DNA from: Mycobacterium asiaticum
GTDB lineage: Bacteria > Actinomycetota > Actinomycetes > Mycobacteriales > Mycobacteriaceae
Direction of reading: 5' to 3'
Assembly (NCBI RefSeq): GCF_001673635.1
Contig: NZ_LZMH01000035.1
Span: forward strand, 186,001 to 250,000
Length of the DNA: 64,000 nt
This document shows positions 28,151-37,519 of this stretch, in pieces. Each line of letters begins with the position of its first letter. Position 1 is the first letter of the stretch. Under the pieces are notes generated by a model, which was not told the DNA's origin, searched no databases, and saw only the letters and a program-made list of their open reading frames with translations. The translations under genes and the position numbers were made by a program.

Positions 28151-28999
28151 GTGGCAGGTCGGCCGCTGCAGGCATTCGAGGTAGTCAGCACCAAAGAGCT
28201 GACGCCGCACATGGTCCGGGTGGTGTTGGGCGCCAAGGACTTCGACGCCTTCGTGCCCAGCAAGTTCACTGACTCCTACGTCAAGCTGGTCTTCGTACCC
28301 GACGGCATCGACCTGCAGGAATTGCCGCAGCCGCTGACGATGGACAGCTTTGCTGACCTGCCCGCCGAGCAACGGCCGCCGGTGCGCACCCTCACCGTGC
28401 GCCGCGTCGACGAAGAGGCCGGCCACATCACCCTGGACATCGCGGTGCACGGCGAGCACGGTGTGGCAGGACAGTGGGCCGGCGCGGTCCAACCCGGCGA
28501 GCCGATCCACCTGATGGGGCCGAGCGGCGCCTACACGCCCGACCCGACCGCCGACTGGCATCTGCTGGCGGGCGACGAATCGGCGCTGCCAGCTATCGCC
28601 GCGGCGCTCGAGGCGCTGCCCGAGACGGCGGTCGGCAAAGCATTCATCGAGGTCGCGGGCCCAGACGACGAGATCGAGTTGACCGCGCCAGAGGGTGTCG
28701 AGGTCAACTGGGTGCTGCGCGGGGGCCGCGCGGACCTGGTCCCTGAAGACCGGGCGGGGGACCACGCGCCGCTGATAGAGGCGGTCACCACCGCGCCCTG
28801 GCTGCCCGGCCAGGTGCACGTATTCATCCACGGCGAAGCCCAGGCCGTCATGCATAACCTGCGGCCTTACATCCGCAAAGAGCGCGGCGTCGAAGCCCAG
28901 TGGGCGTCGATCTCCGGCTACTGGCGGCGCGGCCGCACCGAAGAGTCCTTCCGGCAGTGGAAGAGGGAGCTGGCCGAAGCGGAGGCCGCGGAGCAGTAG
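28151..28999 (+). CDS. viuB: Siderophore-interacting FAD-dependent protein ViuB
   Basis: Probable ferric-siderophore reductase. It has 282 residues. The N-terminal FAD-binding domain includes PPVRTLTVRR, the counterpart of the RxYTxR flavin motif. The C-terminal NAD(P)H-binding region holds GDESALPAIAAALEALP and a terminal SGYWRRGRTEE. These match the SIP family, with M. tuberculosis ViuB (Rv2895c) of nearly equal length. GGAGGA precedes the GTG start closely. No IdeR-type iron box was found between it and dprA. Confidence 0.93.
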   Translation: MAGRPLQAFEVVSTKELTPHMVRVVLGAKDFDAFVPSKFTDSYVKLVFVPDGIDLQELPQPLTMDSFADLPAEQRPPVRTLTVRRVDEEAGHITLDIAVHGEHGVAGQWAGAVQPGEPIHLMGPSGAYTPDPTADWHLLAGDESALPAIAAALEALPETAVGKAFIEVAGPDDEIELTAPEGVEVNWVLRGGRADLVPEDRAGDHAPLIEAVTTAPWLPGQVHVFIHGEAQAVMHNLRPYIRKERGVEAQWASISGYWRRGRTEESFRQWKRELAEAEAAEQ

Positions 29000-29025
29000 C
29001 GCGGGCCACTGGCATTCTCTAGGGC

Positions 29026-30186
29026 ATGGCATTCGGCGACTATCAGCTCGAGATCTACTTCCAGGGTCTGGCCGGCGTAACGCCCCCGCTCCCGATGGCC
29101 TTCGCGGAACTGGAGGCCAAAGCGGCGATGGCGATGCCGCCGTCGGTCTGGTCCTACGTTGTCGGCGGTGCCGGCGATGAGCACACGCAGCGTGCCAATC
29201 GCGAGGCATTCGATCGTTGGGGCCTGATGCCGCGCATGTTCATCGGCGCCACCGATCGAGACCTCTCGGTCGACCTGTTCGGAATGAAGCTGCCCTCACC
29301 GCTGTTCATGGCCCCGATCGGCGTCATCGGACTCTGCGCCCAGGACGGTCACGGCGACCTGGCGACCGCACGCGCGGCCGCCCGCACCGGAGTTCCGATG
29401 GTGGTGTCGACCCTGACCGCCGACCCGATGGAACAAGTCGCCGCCCAGTTCGGTGACACCCCCGGCTTCTTCCAGCTGTACACACCCAAGGACCGGGACC
29501 TGGCCGCCAGCCTGGTGCACCGCGCCGAAGCCGCCGGATTCAAGGCCATCATTGTCACCCTCGATACCTGGATCCCGGGATGGCGGCCACGCGACCTCAC
29601 CACGGCCAACTTTCCGCAGCTGCGCGGACTCTGCCTCAGCAACTACACCAGCGACCCGGTGTTTCGCGCGGGCCTGGCCCGACCGCCCGAAGAAGACCCG
29701 CAGGGCACTGTGCTGAGCTGGGCGCAGACATTCGGCAATCCTCTGACCTGGAGCGACCTGAGCTGGCTGCGGTCCCTGACCGATCTGCCGCTGATCATCA
29801 AAGGCATCTGCCACCCCGACGACGCCCGGCGCGCCAAGGACGGTGGCGTCGACGGCATCTACTGCTCCACTCACGGCGGGCGCCAGGCCAACGGCGGCCT
29901 ACCCGCCCTGGACTGCCTGCCCGACGTGGTCGAGGCGGCCGACGGTCTGCCGGTGCTATTCGACTCGGGTATCCGCAGCGGCGCCGACATCGTCAAGGCG
30001 CTGGCCATGGGCGCCACCGCCGTCGGTGTCGGCCGGCCCTACGCGTACGGCCTGGCCCTTGGCGGCATCGACGGCGTCGTGCACGTGCTGCGCATGCTGC
30101 TTGCCGAAGCCGACCTGATCATGGCTGTGGACGGTTACCCGACGCTGAAAGATCTCACCCCGGACACACTGCGGCGCGTCCTGTAG
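29026..30186 (+). CDS. FMN-dependent alpha-hydroxy acid oxidase, lactate 2-monooxygenase-like
   Basis: It has 386 residues and closely resembles lactate 2-monooxygenase of M. smegmatis, which converts lactate to acetate and CO2. Shared blocks include [63 protein letters not shown] and [19 protein letters not shown]. The FMN-binding Lys ([11 protein letters not shown]) and catalytic His (CSTHGGRQ) are present; as I recall, the family usually reads CSNHGGRQ. It is somewhat shorter than the smegmatis enzyme, with a gap before [11 protein letters not shown]37Rv has no such gene here. Confidence 0.88.
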   Translation: MAFGDYQLEIYFQGLAGVTPPLPMAFAELEAKAAMAMPPSVWSYVVGGAGDEHTQRANREAFDRWGLMPRMFIGATDRDLSVDLFGMKLPSPLFMAPIGVIGLCAQDGHGDLATARAAARTGVPMVVSTLTADPMEQVAAQFGDTPGFFQLYTPKDRDLAASLVHRAEAAGFKAIIVTLDTWIPGWRPRDLTTANFPQLRGLCLSNYTSDPVFRAGLARPPEEDPQGTVLSWAQTFGNPLTWSDLSWLRSLTDLPLIIKGICHPDDARRAKDGGVDGIYCSTHGGRQANGGLPALDCLPDVVEAADGLPVLFDSGIRSGADIVKALAMGATAVGVGRPYAYGLALGGIDGVVHVLRMLLAEADLIMAVDGYPTLKDLTPDTLRRVL

Positions 30187-30218
30187 AAACGCCACGCCGC
30201 ATCGGCCAGCGTGGAGGA

Positions 30219-31145
30219 GTGCCGGAAGACAACGAGGCGGCGGCCGCGGCCGAGGCCATCCTCGAGGAGTTCGACGACTACCTGGAGCTGCAGTGCGGTC
30301 GTTCGGCGCACACCCGCCGCGCCTACCTGGGCGACCTGCGGTCGCTGTTCGACTTCCTCGCCGAACGCGGATCAGGGCTCGAGAAGCTGACCCTGCCGGT
30401 GCTGCGATCGTGGCTGGCCACCTCGGCCGGGGCCGGCGCCGCCCGCACGACGCTGGCCCGCCGCACGTCCTCGGTCAAGGCCTTCACCGCCTGGGCCACC
30501 CGGCGGGGACTGCTCGCCGGCGACCCCGCCGAGCGGCTGCAGGTACCGAAGGCCCATCGCACCCTGCCCGCGGTGTTGCGGCAGGACCAGGCCCTGGCGG
30601 CAATGACCGCGGCGAAATCCGGCGCCGAACAAGGTGATCCGCTGGCGTTGCGGGACCGGCTGATCGTCGAATTGCTTTATGCCACCGGAATCAGGGTCAG
30701 CGAGCTGTGCGGCCTGGACGTCGACGACATCGACACCAGCCATCGGCTGGTCCGCGTGCTGGGGAAGGGCAACAAACAGCGCACAGCGCCATTCGGGCAA
30801 CCGGCCGCCGAGGCGCTGCGGGCCTGGTTGAGCGACGGACGCCCCGCCCTGGCCACCGCCGAATCCGGGCCGGCGTTGTTGCTGGGCGCCCGCGGCCGTC
30901 GCCTCGACGTGCGTCAGGCGCGCACCGTGGTGCACCAGACCGTTGCCGCGGTGGACGGCGCACCCGACATGGGACCGCACGGCCTGCGGCACAGCGCGGC
31001 CACCCACCTACTCGAAGGCGGGGCCGATCTGCGGGTGGTGCAGGAACTGCTCGGTCATTCCAGCCTGGCCACCACGCAGCTCTACACCCACGTCGCGGTC
31101 GCCCGGCTGCGCGCGGTGCACGACCAGGCGCACCCCCGCGCCTAG
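30219..31145 (+). CDS. xerC: Tyrosine recombinase XerC
   Basis: Resolves chromosome dimers at dif together with XerD. It has 308 residues. The N-terminal SAM-like domain ([18 protein letters not shown]) is followed by the catalytic domain with Arg in [11 protein letters not shown], Lys in [23 protein letters not shown], the His of [10 protein letters not shown] and the nucleophile Tyr in LYTHV. All five catalytic positions are intact. The GTG at 30219 is the only sensible start, although GGAGG ends just one base before it, so the effective ribosome site is unclear. Confidence 0.95.
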   Translation: MPEDNEAAAAAEAILEEFDDYLELQCGRSAHTRRAYLGDLRSLFDFLAERGSGLEKLTLPVLRSWLATSAGAGAARTTLARRTSSVKAFTAWATRRGLLAGDPAERLQVPKAHRTLPAVLRQDQALAAMTAAKSGAEQGDPLALRDRLIVELLYATGIRVSELCGLDVDDIDTSHRLVRVLGKGNKQRTAPFGQPAAEALRAWLSDGRPALATAESGPALLLGARGRRLDVRQARTVVHQTVAAVDGAPDMGPHGLRHSAATHLLEGGADLRVVQELLGHSSLATTQLYTHVAVARLRAVHDQAHPRA

Positions 31146-31161
31146 GGCGCCGAACGGACCA

Positions 31162-31197
31162 TGAAGCGCCTCACTTCCGCAGGAAATGGGTGCTTCA
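31162..31197. terminator. Hairpin between convergent xerC and the M23 gene
   Basis: TGAAGCGCC (31162-31170) pairs with GGTGCTTCA (31189-31197) including one G-T wobble, and a small inner TTCC/GGAA pair is possible. The right arm overlaps the stop codon of the minus-strand gene. It is a likely shared terminator. Confidence 0.5.
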
Positions 31198-31701
31198 GCG
31201 GCTGTTCGCGCCACCCACAATCGGCTTGAGCCGGATCGGGGTGGACTTCAGCAGCCCGATCGGGTCGACGTAGTCGGCCCGCGACGCCGCACCCCACATC
31301 GCACCCCAGTGCAGACATGCGGCGACCGGGCAGCCCGCGTGCCCGGCCACCAGCTCGCCGAGCACCGAACCCGCCCCCACCTGCTCACCCGCCGAGACAA
31401 CCGCGCGCACCGGTTCGTAGCTGGTGCGCAGACCGCCCGGATGCGCGAGCGACACGACGGGCCGGCCGGCCAGCAGCCCGGCGAACACCACCACACCGTC
31501 GCCCGCGGCATACACCGGCTGGCCCGCGAAACCAGCGAGGTCCACCCCGCGATGCCCGGACAACCAGTTAGGTGACGGCGCATCGAACGTGCGCACCACC
31601 GCCGGCGGACGCAGCGGCCAGCCCAGCCGTCCGCCGGCGGCGTCGGCCGGTGGCGCATTGAGCAGCACCCAACACAGAATCAGCAGCAGCACCCATCGCA
31701 C
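31195..31701 (-). CDS. M23 (LytM-like) peptidase-family exported protein
   Basis: Positional match to Rv2891. From the GTG at 31701 it has 168 residues and begins with a signal peptide (VRWVLLLILCWVLLNAPPADA). The M23 zinc ligands are in HRGVDLAG (HxxxD) and in CLHWG. The usual motif there is HxH, and its first His, a catalytic residue in LytM, is Cys here. It may be a degenerate, non-hydrolytic regulator of cell-wall enzymes. The frame is open upstream to ATG 31929, giving 244 residues, but that would overlap the rpsB promoter region and hide the signal peptide internally. Confidence 0.8.
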   Translation of the reverse strand: MRWVLLLILCWVLLNAPPADAAGGRLGWPLRPPAVVRTFDAPSPNWLSGHRGVDLAGFAGQPVYAAGDGVVVFAGLLAGRPVVSLAHPGGLRTSYEPVRAVVSAGEQVGAGSVLGELVAGHAGCPVAACLHWGAMWGAASRADYVDPIGLLKSTPIRLKPIVGGANSR

Positions 31702-31787
31702 CTGCTCAGTGCACCGCCGACACGCCAGCCAGGGCCAGCCACCGGTGGCGCCCGCTGTGGATGGAAAAAGCACCGGTCGCAGCGGTG

Positions 31788-31793
31788 TAGACT
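31788..31793 (+). promoter_or_regulatory. Candidate -10 element of the rpsB promoter
   Basis: TAGACT matches the TANNNT pattern. It would place the start of transcription near 31800 and leave an rpsB leader of about 190 nt. No strong -35 is visible. Position relative to rpsB and the sequence type are the only support. Confidence 0.35.
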
Positions 31794-31988
31794 TTCCGAC
31801 GCAGCTCGCTTGAGCGGGCTGACTTCGCGTGTCTGCATCGCGACCCAGTAGTTCGGGGATCCGCAACAGCATGCCGAGCGGTCCCGGAAGCCGGAAATCG
31901 GCCGACGGGTTCGGCATCGCAGCAGACACCAGGGCCCGGCTTCACCCGATGCCGGGCGACAACCGACACATGAAAGCTGGGCTCAGTC

Positions 31989-32819
31989 ATGGCTGTTGTG
32001 ACCATGAAGCAGCTGCTCGACAGCGGCACCCACTTCGGGCATCAGACCCGTCGCTGGAACCCCAAGATGAAGCGGTTCATCTTCACCGACCGCAATGGCA
32101 TCTACATCATCGACCTGCAGCAGACGCTGACCTTCATCGACAAGGCGTACGAGTTCGTCAAGGAGACCGTCGCCCACGGTGGAACGGTGCTGTTCGTGGG
32201 CACCAAGAAGCAGGCGCAGGAATCCGTCGCGGCCGAAGCGACCCGCGTCGGCATGCCCTACGTGAACCAGCGCTGGCTGGGCGGCATGCTCACCAACTTC
32301 TCCACCGTGCACAAGCGGCTGCAGCGCCTCAAGGAGCTCGAGGCGATGGAGCAGACCGGTGGCTTCGAGGGTCGCACCAAGAAGGAAATCCTGGGCCTCA
32401 CCCGGGAGAAGAACAAGCTGGAGCGGTCCCTGGGTGGTATCCGGGACATGGCCAAGGTGCCGTCGGCGATCTGGGTCGTCGACACCAACAAGGAGCACAT
32501 CGCCGTCGGCGAGGCGCGCAAGCTGGGCATCCCGGTCATCGCGATCCTGGACACCAACTGCGACCCGGACGAGGTCGACTACCCGATTCCGGGCAACGAC
32601 GACGCGATCCGCTCGGCCGCCCTGCTGACCAAGGTCATCGCCTCGGCCGTGGCCGAGGGTCTGCAGGCCCGCGCCGGCGTGGGCCGCGGTGACGGCAAGC
32701 CGGAGGCTGACGCCGCCGAGCCGCTGCCCGAGTGGGAGCAGGAGCTGCTGGCCGGTGCCGCTGCGACCGCCACCCCCGCCACTGAGGGCGCAACCGAACC
32801 AACTACAGACGCATCCTAG
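31989..32819 (+). CDS. rpsB: 30S ribosomal protein S2
   Basis: Ribosomal protein of the 30S subunit, late in assembly. It has 276 residues with the expected S2 blocks: [48 protein letters not shown] and [20 protein letters not shown]. The C-terminal tail beyond about 235 is rich in Ala, Glu and Thr. It is co-transcribed with tsf (13-base gap), as in nearly all bacteria. The long leader could carry the S2 autoregulatory site known in other bacteria, but I could not define its structure. Confidence 0.97.
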   Translation: MAVVTMKQLLDSGTHFGHQTRRWNPKMKRFIFTDRNGIYIIDLQQTLTFIDKAYEFVKETVAHGGTVLFVGTKKQAQESVAAEATRVGMPYVNQRWLGGMLTNFSTVHKRLQRLKELEAMEQTGGFEGRTKKEILGLTREKNKLERSLGGIRDMAKVPSAIWVVDTNKEHIAVGEARKLGIPVIAILDTNCDPDEVDYPIPGNDDAIRSAALLTKVIASAVAEGLQARAGVGRGDGKPEADAAEPLPEWEQELLAGAAATATPATEGATEPTTDAS

Positions 32820-32832
32820 GAAAGGCTGAGCA

Positions 32833-33648
32833 TTGGCGAATTACACCGCTGCCGACGTCAAGCGACTTCGGGAGCTGACCGGCGCTGGCATGCTCGACTG
32901 CAAGAACGCGCTGGTGGAAACCGACGGTGACTTCGACAAGGCCGTCGAGGCGCTCCGCATCAAGGGCGCCAAAGACGTCGGCAAGCGCGCCGAGCGGGCC
33001 ACGGCCGAAGGCCTGGTCGCCGCCAAGGACGGCGCGCTGATCGAGCTGAACTGCGAGACGGACTTCGTCGCCAAGAACGCCGAGTTCCAGGAGCTGGCCA
33101 ACAAGGTCGTCGAGGCCGCGGTCTCCGCAAAGGCCACCGATGTCGACTCCCTCAAGGCGGCCAGCGCCGGTGGCGAGACGGTCGAGGAGGCCATCGCCGC
33201 ACTCTCGGCCAAGATCGGCGAAAAGCTGGAACTGCGCCGGGTGGCGATCTTCGACGGAACCGTGGAGACCTACCTGCACCGTCGTTCGGCTGACCTGCCG
33301 CCCGCGGTCGGCGTCCTGGTCGAGTACAACGGCGACAACGCCGAGGCCGCCCACGCGGTGGCGCTGCAGATCGCCGCGCTCAAGGCCCGCTACCTCACCC
33401 GTGAGGACGTGCCCGAAGACGTCGTCGCCAGCGAGCGCCGCATCGCCGAGGAAACCGCGAAGGCCGAGGGCAAGCCGGAGCAGGCACTGCCCAAGATCGT
33501 CGAGGGCCGGGTCAACGGCTTCTTCAAGGACACCGTGCTGCTCGAGCAGCCCTCGGTGTCGGACAACAAGAAGACCGTCAAGGCGCTGCTCGACGAGGCC
33601 GGGGTCACCGTGACGCGGTTCGTCCGGTTCGAGGTCGGCCAGGCCTGA
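32833..33648 (+). CDS. tsf: Elongation factor Ts
   Basis: Guanine nucleotide exchange factor for EF-Tu. It has 271 residues. The N-terminal UBA-like domain reads [19 protein letters not shown], followed by [12 protein letters not shown], which contains the TDFV motif that contacts EF-Tu. The C-terminal domain ends [11 protein letters not shown]. The start is an uncommon TTG, supported by AGGAAAGG upstream and by the family N-terminus. Confidence 0.97.
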   Translation: MANYTAADVKRLRELTGAGMLDCKNALVETDGDFDKAVEALRIKGAKDVGKRAERATAEGLVAAKDGALIELNCETDFVAKNAEFQELANKVVEAAVSAKATDVDSLKAASAGGETVEEAIAALSAKIGEKLELRRVAIFDGTVETYLHRRSADLPPAVGVLVEYNGDNAEAAHAVALQIAALKARYLTREDVPEDVVASERRIAEETAKAEGKPEQALPKIVEGRVNGFFKDTVLLEQPSVSDNKKTVKALLDEAGVTVTRFVRFEVGQA

Positions 33649-33665
33649 CGGGCGGGCGAGCGGCC

Positions 33666-35066
33666 ATGCCCCGCGTACACGCCTTCGGCGACGACGCCCT
33701 CGGCGAGCTGGACGCTGTCGGGCTCGCTGAGGCGCTGCGATCCCGGCAGCTGAGTCCGTCAGAGGTCGTCGAGGCGGCCATCGCGCGCTGCGAGGCCGTC
33801 AACGAGCGGCTCAACGGCCTGGCGTACCGGTCCTACGACACCGCGCGCGAGGAAGCGTCACGCGAGGTCACCCGGTTCTTCCAGGGCGTGCCAACCTTCA
33901 TCAAGGACAACGTCGACGTCGCCGGTCAGCCGTCGATGCGGGGCACCGACGCCTGGACCCCGTACCCGGCCAAAACGCACAGCGAAGTTGCCCGAGTGGT
34001 GCTCGGCACCGGGCTGATCTCGCTGGGCAAGACCCAGCTGTCGGAGTTCGGGTTCAGCGGCGCCGCCGAACACCCACGCCTGGGGCCGGTGCGCAACCCG
34101 TGGAACCCCGAATACACCGCGGGCGCCTCCTCGTCAGGATCGGGAGCTTTCGTCGCGGCCGGGGTGGTGCCCATCGCACACGCCAACGACGGTGGCGGCT
34201 CCATCCGCATTCCCGCCGCCTGCAACGGTCTGGTCGGGCTCAAGCCGTCCCGCGGCCGGTTGCCGCTGGACCCCGAATTGCGTCGGCTGCCGGTGGTCAT
34301 CGTCGCCAACGGCGTGGTGACCCGCACGGTGCGCGATACGGCCGCGTTCTTCCGCGAGGCCGAGCGCGCATACCGGGCACACAAACTGCCTCCGATCGGC
34401 GACATCACCCGACCGGGCAAGCAACGGCTGAGGATCGCCGTGCTGACCCGCTCGGTCGACCACGAATCCAGCTCCGAAGTCACAGATCTGACGCTGAAGA
34501 CCGCCGCCCTGCTCGAGGAACTCGGGCACCGTGTCGAGCACCTGGATGCCCCGCCCGCGGCAAGCACGTTCGGTGACGACTTCATCCTCTATTGGGGTCT
34601 GTTGGCGCTGGCGCAGCTGCGCACCGGCCGGCTGACCTTCGGCAAGACGTTCGATTCGTCCCGGCTGGACAACCTGACCCTGGGATTGGCTCGGCACGCC
34701 ACTCGCAACCTGCACCGGTTACCCCGGGCAATCGTGCGGCTGCGGGCCGCGCGGCGGCTGAGCGCACCCTTGTACGCCACTTATGACGCCGTCCTCACCC
34801 CGACGGTCGCCGCCGAGCCGCCCCAGGTCGGGTACCTGGACCCCACCGACTACCACCAGGTCATCGAGCGGCTGTCACGCTGGGTGACGTTCACGCCCCT
34901 GCAGAACGTCACCGGCGACCCTGCGATCTCGTTGCCGCTGGCTCAGTCCGCCAACGGCCTGCCGGTGGGCATGATGCTCTCGGCGGCCGTCGGCGCCGAA
35001 GCGCGGCTGCTGGAGCTGGCCTTCGAGCTTGAAGAGGCCCGCCCGTGGGCCCGGATTCAGGACTGA
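33666..35066 (+). CDS. amiC: Amidase AmiC (amidase signature family)
   Basis: It has 466 residues with the amidase signature. The catalytic Lys is in PTFIKDNVDVAG. The cis-Ser is in the GASSSGSGAF loop. The Ser nucleophile lies in the DGGGSIRIPAACNGLVGLKP block. It hydrolyses an amide of unknown identity, and family members range from aliphatic amidases to transamidosome subunits. It follows tsf by 17 bases and matches Rv2888c. No clear ribosome site precedes the ATG. It converges with the MarR gene. Confidence 0.92.
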   Translation: MPRVHAFGDDALGELDAVGLAEALRSRQLSPSEVVEAAIARCEAVNERLNGLAYRSYDTAREEASREVTRFFQGVPTFIKDNVDVAGQPSMRGTDAWTPYPAKTHSEVARVVLGTGLISLGKTQLSEFGFSGAAEHPRLGPVRNPWNPEYTAGASSSGSGAFVAAGVVPIAHANDGGGSIRIPAACNGLVGLKPSRGRLPLDPELRRLPVVIVANGVVTRTVRDTAAFFREAERAYRAHKLPPIGDITRPGKQRLRIAVLTRSVDHESSSEVTDLTLKTAALLEELGHRVEHLDAPPAASTFGDDFILYWGLLALAQLRTGRLTFGKTFDSSRLDNLTLGLARHATRNLHRLPRAIVRLRAARRLSAPLYATYDAVLTPTVAAEPPQVGYLDPTDYHQVIERLSRWVTFTPLQNVTGDPAISLPLAQSANGLPVGMMLSAAVGAEARLLELAFELEEARPWARIQD

Positions 35067-35070
35067 CCGC

Positions 35071-35490
35071 TCACTCAGCGCCGAGCGTCTCCAGCATGCG
35101 TCGGAACTCCCGCCGCTGAGAGTCGGTCAACCGGGCGAGTAGTCGGGCGTCCGCGGCAAAGACGACGGTCTCGGCGCGCTTCAACAGCGCGCGGCCCGCG
35201 GTGGTCAACGATGCCGGCAGTGCCCGACCGGAGGACACCGACGCGGGCCGCTCCACCGCACCGAGGTCCTGCAGCTTGCGCAGCACCGTGTTCATGGCCT
35301 GCGGTGTGACGTTGGCGCGCCGGGCCAGGTCGGCGCTCGACGACCCGGGGGATTGCGAAAGTATCCGCAGGCAGACGAACTCCGCGATCGTGAGCCCGAG
35401 CGGGGCCAATGCGGACGAGACCTCCGGTCGCAGCGCGGCGCCCACCCGATAAAGCAGGTAGCCGAGCGGGGCGTCGCTACCATCAGCCAT
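35071..35490 (-). CDS. MarR-family transcriptional regulator
   Basis: Matches Rv2887 (139 residues, the same length from this start). The winged-helix domain contains LGLTIAEFVCLRILSQ, ADLARRANVTPQAMNTVLRKLQDLG and the wing VSSGRALPASLT. In M. tuberculosis, loss of Rv2887 raises expression of the methyltransferase Rv0560c and gives resistance to some small molecules. A second ATG 9 bases upstream is possible. An inverted repeat overlapping the start codon could be its own operator. Confidence 0.92.
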   Translation of the reverse strand: MADGSDAPLGYLLYRVGAALRPEVSSALAPLGLTIAEFVCLRILSQSPGSSSADLARRANVTPQAMNTVLRKLQDLGAVERPASVSSGRALPASLTTAGRALLKRAETVVFAADARLLARLTDSQRREFRRMLETLGAE

Positions 35491-35508
35491 ATCAACCATC
35501 TTGACATA
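35490..35508. promoter_or_regulatory. Candidate MarR operator over the marR start codon
   Basis: TCAA-N5-TTGA (35492-35504), flanked by TA on the left and CATA on the right, forms a short imperfect palindrome. It covers the translation start of the MarR gene. MarR proteins bind such AT-rich palindromes and often repress themselves. Confidence 0.3.
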
Positions 35509-35769
35509 CCGGCACGCCTTTCCGCCGCAACTTTGCGTGCAATTCGGATTTCCTGCGTGATGCCAATGTGAACTCTGTGGCGGGAATGGTGTATGACCTA
35601 AATCAAAATCGGGGTGTCTCTGCAGGTCGGGAGGCGGCCAAAGGCGATTTCCGCAGCGGCGTGTGTTTGAGCCTGCAATTCAGCGGCAATGCGAAAGGGC
35701 GTGCGGTTGAGCGCCCTATGAAGAGTTGCTGACCGCGTGCAACGAAACCCAACGGAGAGGATTCTCAGC

Positions 35770-36450
35770 GTGAAGTTCACCAAAACCACTGCAAAGACGG
35801 CCATTGGTGCCGCCGGCATAGCGGCGGTGAGCCTTTTCGGCGCAGCCACTGCGTCGTCCGCGCCCACCATCGTTGAGGGACTTGGCACACCCGAGACACT
35901 GGTCGACGGCCCGCTGGTGACTGACTACACCGTCAGCAACCTGCAGCCGGCCAACATCACCATCCCCGGCTACACCCCGACCGGTCAGCTGTGGCAGGCC
36001 GACGTGCACGTGAAGGCCAACAGCGGCGTCGTCACGCCCGTCGTGTCCAACTTCAACGCGCGGGCCGAAGGACAGAACTACCGCGTGATCGCCGCACCGG
36101 CTACCCCGCAGGGACTCAGCCCGGCTCCGATCACGCAGGGCAATACCGCGACCGGCAAGATCTACTTCGACGTGACCGGCGCGCCCCCGAACGGAGTCGT
36201 CTACAACGACGGTGTCCAGGATGTCCTGGTTTGGGAAACCAGCCCGGGCAGCCTGCCGGCACCTAACTCGGTGCCCGGCCAGCAGCTGCCGAACACCGTG
36301 CCCGGTCAGCCCAATACGGTCCCGGGTCAGGTGAACCCGGCGCCCGGCCAGGTCAACCCGAACCCGGCTCCGGGTCAGCCGAACGCCGTGCCCGGCCAGG
36401 CCAACCAGGTCCCCGGACAGATGACGCCTGAGTCGACGGAACAGGCCTAA
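35770..36450 (+). CDS. MPT63-like secreted protein with a C-terminal PGQ-repeat tail
   Basis: It has 226 residues. A signal peptide (MKFTKTTAKTAIGAAGIAAVSLFGAATASSA, in pieces) is followed by an immunoglobulin-like MPT63/DUF1942 domain. Recognisable blocks are IPGYTPTGQLWQADVHVKA, VTPVVSNFNARAEGQNYRV and GKIYFDVTGAPPNGVVYNDG. The last 55 residues hold seven copies of PGQ separated by Asn/Pro/Val/Ala-rich spacers and are likely disordered. Classical Mpt63 ends after the folded domain. The GTG start has GGAGAGG upstream. A strong hairpin follows. H37Rv has mpt63 elsewhere (Rv1926c), so this copy is accessory here. Function unknown. Confidence 0.85.
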   Translation: MKFTKTTAKTAIGAAGIAAVSLFGAATASSAPTIVEGLGTPETLVDGPLVTDYTVSNLQPANITIPGYTPTGQLWQADVHVKANSGVVTPVVSNFNARAEGQNYRVIAAPATPQGLSPAPITQGNTATGKIYFDVTGAPPNGVVYNDGVQDVLVWETSPGSLPAPNSVPGQQLPNTVPGQPNTVPGQVNPAPGQVNPNPAPGQPNAVPGQANQVPGQMTPESTEQA

Positions 36451-36481
36451 GGCTCAGGCCATCGGGGCCTGACTAACCCCT

Positions 36482-36520
36482 CAGCCACCCCGCGCCACCG
36501 CCCTTGGCGCGGGGTGGCTG
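36482..36520 (+). terminator. Strong hairpin terminator after the MPT63-like gene
   Basis: CAGCCACCCCGCGCC (36482-36496) and its exact complement (36506-36520) form a perfect 15-bp stem with a 9-nt loop, 31 bases after the stop codon. No T-run follows, as is usual in mycobacteria. Confidence 0.75.
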
Positions 36521-36580
36521 CTGTTCGGGGCGACCGAGATTATCTGAGTTGTGTGTGGGCGATATGGGTATGCGAGACCA

Positions 36581-37516
36581 ATGACACACAGCGATCACCG
36601 GCCCTCGGAAGTTGTCGACCAGGCTCAGCGCCAAGCTGAGGAAGCTCGCGCCTCCATGCAGCGCAAGCGTGAGAAGCAGGACGGCGGCGTCAGCGGTTGG
36701 GTGGCGCAACGGGCCGGCCAGTGGGACCTGGAAGGTCAGGACGAAGCAACCATGCACCGCCAGAAGTTCTTCTGGAACGCGTTGGTCGACTACTGGTTCC
36801 GGATGGAGATCGACGGTTGGGAGAACATCGGCAAGGCGCCGGTGCTGTTGATCGGAATCCACTCCGGTGCCCCGTTCGTGTGGGATGCGTGGACGGTGGG
36901 ACTGCAGTGGTGGCGGCGCTTCGGGCCCGAACGACCGTTGCACGGCACCGCCCACGACGCGCTGATGGCCATCCCGGGAATCGGTCGCTACTTCCGGGCG
37001 ATGGGTGTGCTGCCCGCGGCACCCGACGCGATCGCGACCGCGCTGGCCGAAGGACGAGACGTCGCATTGTGGCCCGGCGGCGAGGTGGATTCGCTTCGGC
37101 CGTGGACCGAACGCGACCGGGCCAACCTGGCCGGCCGCAAGGGGTTCGTGAAGATGGCGATCCGGGCCGGGGTGCCGATTGTGCCGATCGCCACGGTCGG
37201 CGGGGCCGACGCCATGCCTGTGCTGATCCGCGGCGATCGCCTATCGCGGGCGCTGCGGCTGGACAAATTGCTGCGGCTCAAGGTCTTCCCGGTGGCGATA
37301 TCGCTGCCCTGGGGCGTCGCGCCTGCAGCCCTGCCGCAACTGCCGCTGCCCGCCAAGATCAGGACTCGCTTCATGCCGCCGGTCGAGCTGGACAACGACG
37401 CCGCCCGCGCCGATGACGACGAGTACGTCGAGGCCAAGTACCGCGAGGTGCAGGACAGCATCCAGCGCGGCATGGACGCGCTGGCACGCAAGCGTGCGCT
37501 GCCCGTCTTCGGCTGA
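36581..37516 (+). CDS. LPLAT-family acyltransferase
   Basis: It has 311 residues and resembles the lysophospholipid/monoacylglycerol acyltransferase superfamily. The acceptor motif region is LLIGIHSGAPFVWDAW, in which the classical HxxxxD is loosened. The second block LWPGGEVDSLRPWTERDRAN corresponds to the glycerol-phosphate-binding FPEG motif. No membrane helix is certain. A polar N-terminal stretch rich in Gln, Arg and Glu precedes the domain. GGGTAT (36566-36571), 9 bases before the ATG, looks like a SigF-type -10, but the -35 spacing is off. Substrate unknown. Confidence 0.8.
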   Translation: MTHSDHRPSEVVDQAQRQAEEARASMQRKREKQDGGVSGWVAQRAGQWDLEGQDEATMHRQKFFWNALVDYWFRMEIDGWENIGKAPVLLIGIHSGAPFVWDAWTVGLQWWRRFGPERPLHGTAHDALMAIPGIGRYFRAMGVLPAAPDAIATALAEGRDVALWPGGEVDSLRPWTERDRANLAGRKGFVKMAIRAGVPIVPIATVGGADAMPVLIRGDRLSRALRLDKLLRLKVFPVAISLPWGVAPAALPQLPLPAKIRTRFMPPVELDNDAARADDDEYVEAKYREVQDSIQRGMDALARKRALPVFG

Positions 37517-37519
37517 GAC

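Noticed and set aside
36548..36571. SigF-type promoter before the acyltransferase gene
   Set aside because: GGGTAT is a good -10, but the only GTTG upstream is 14 bases away and weak, outside the usual spacing. It is kept only as a remark.
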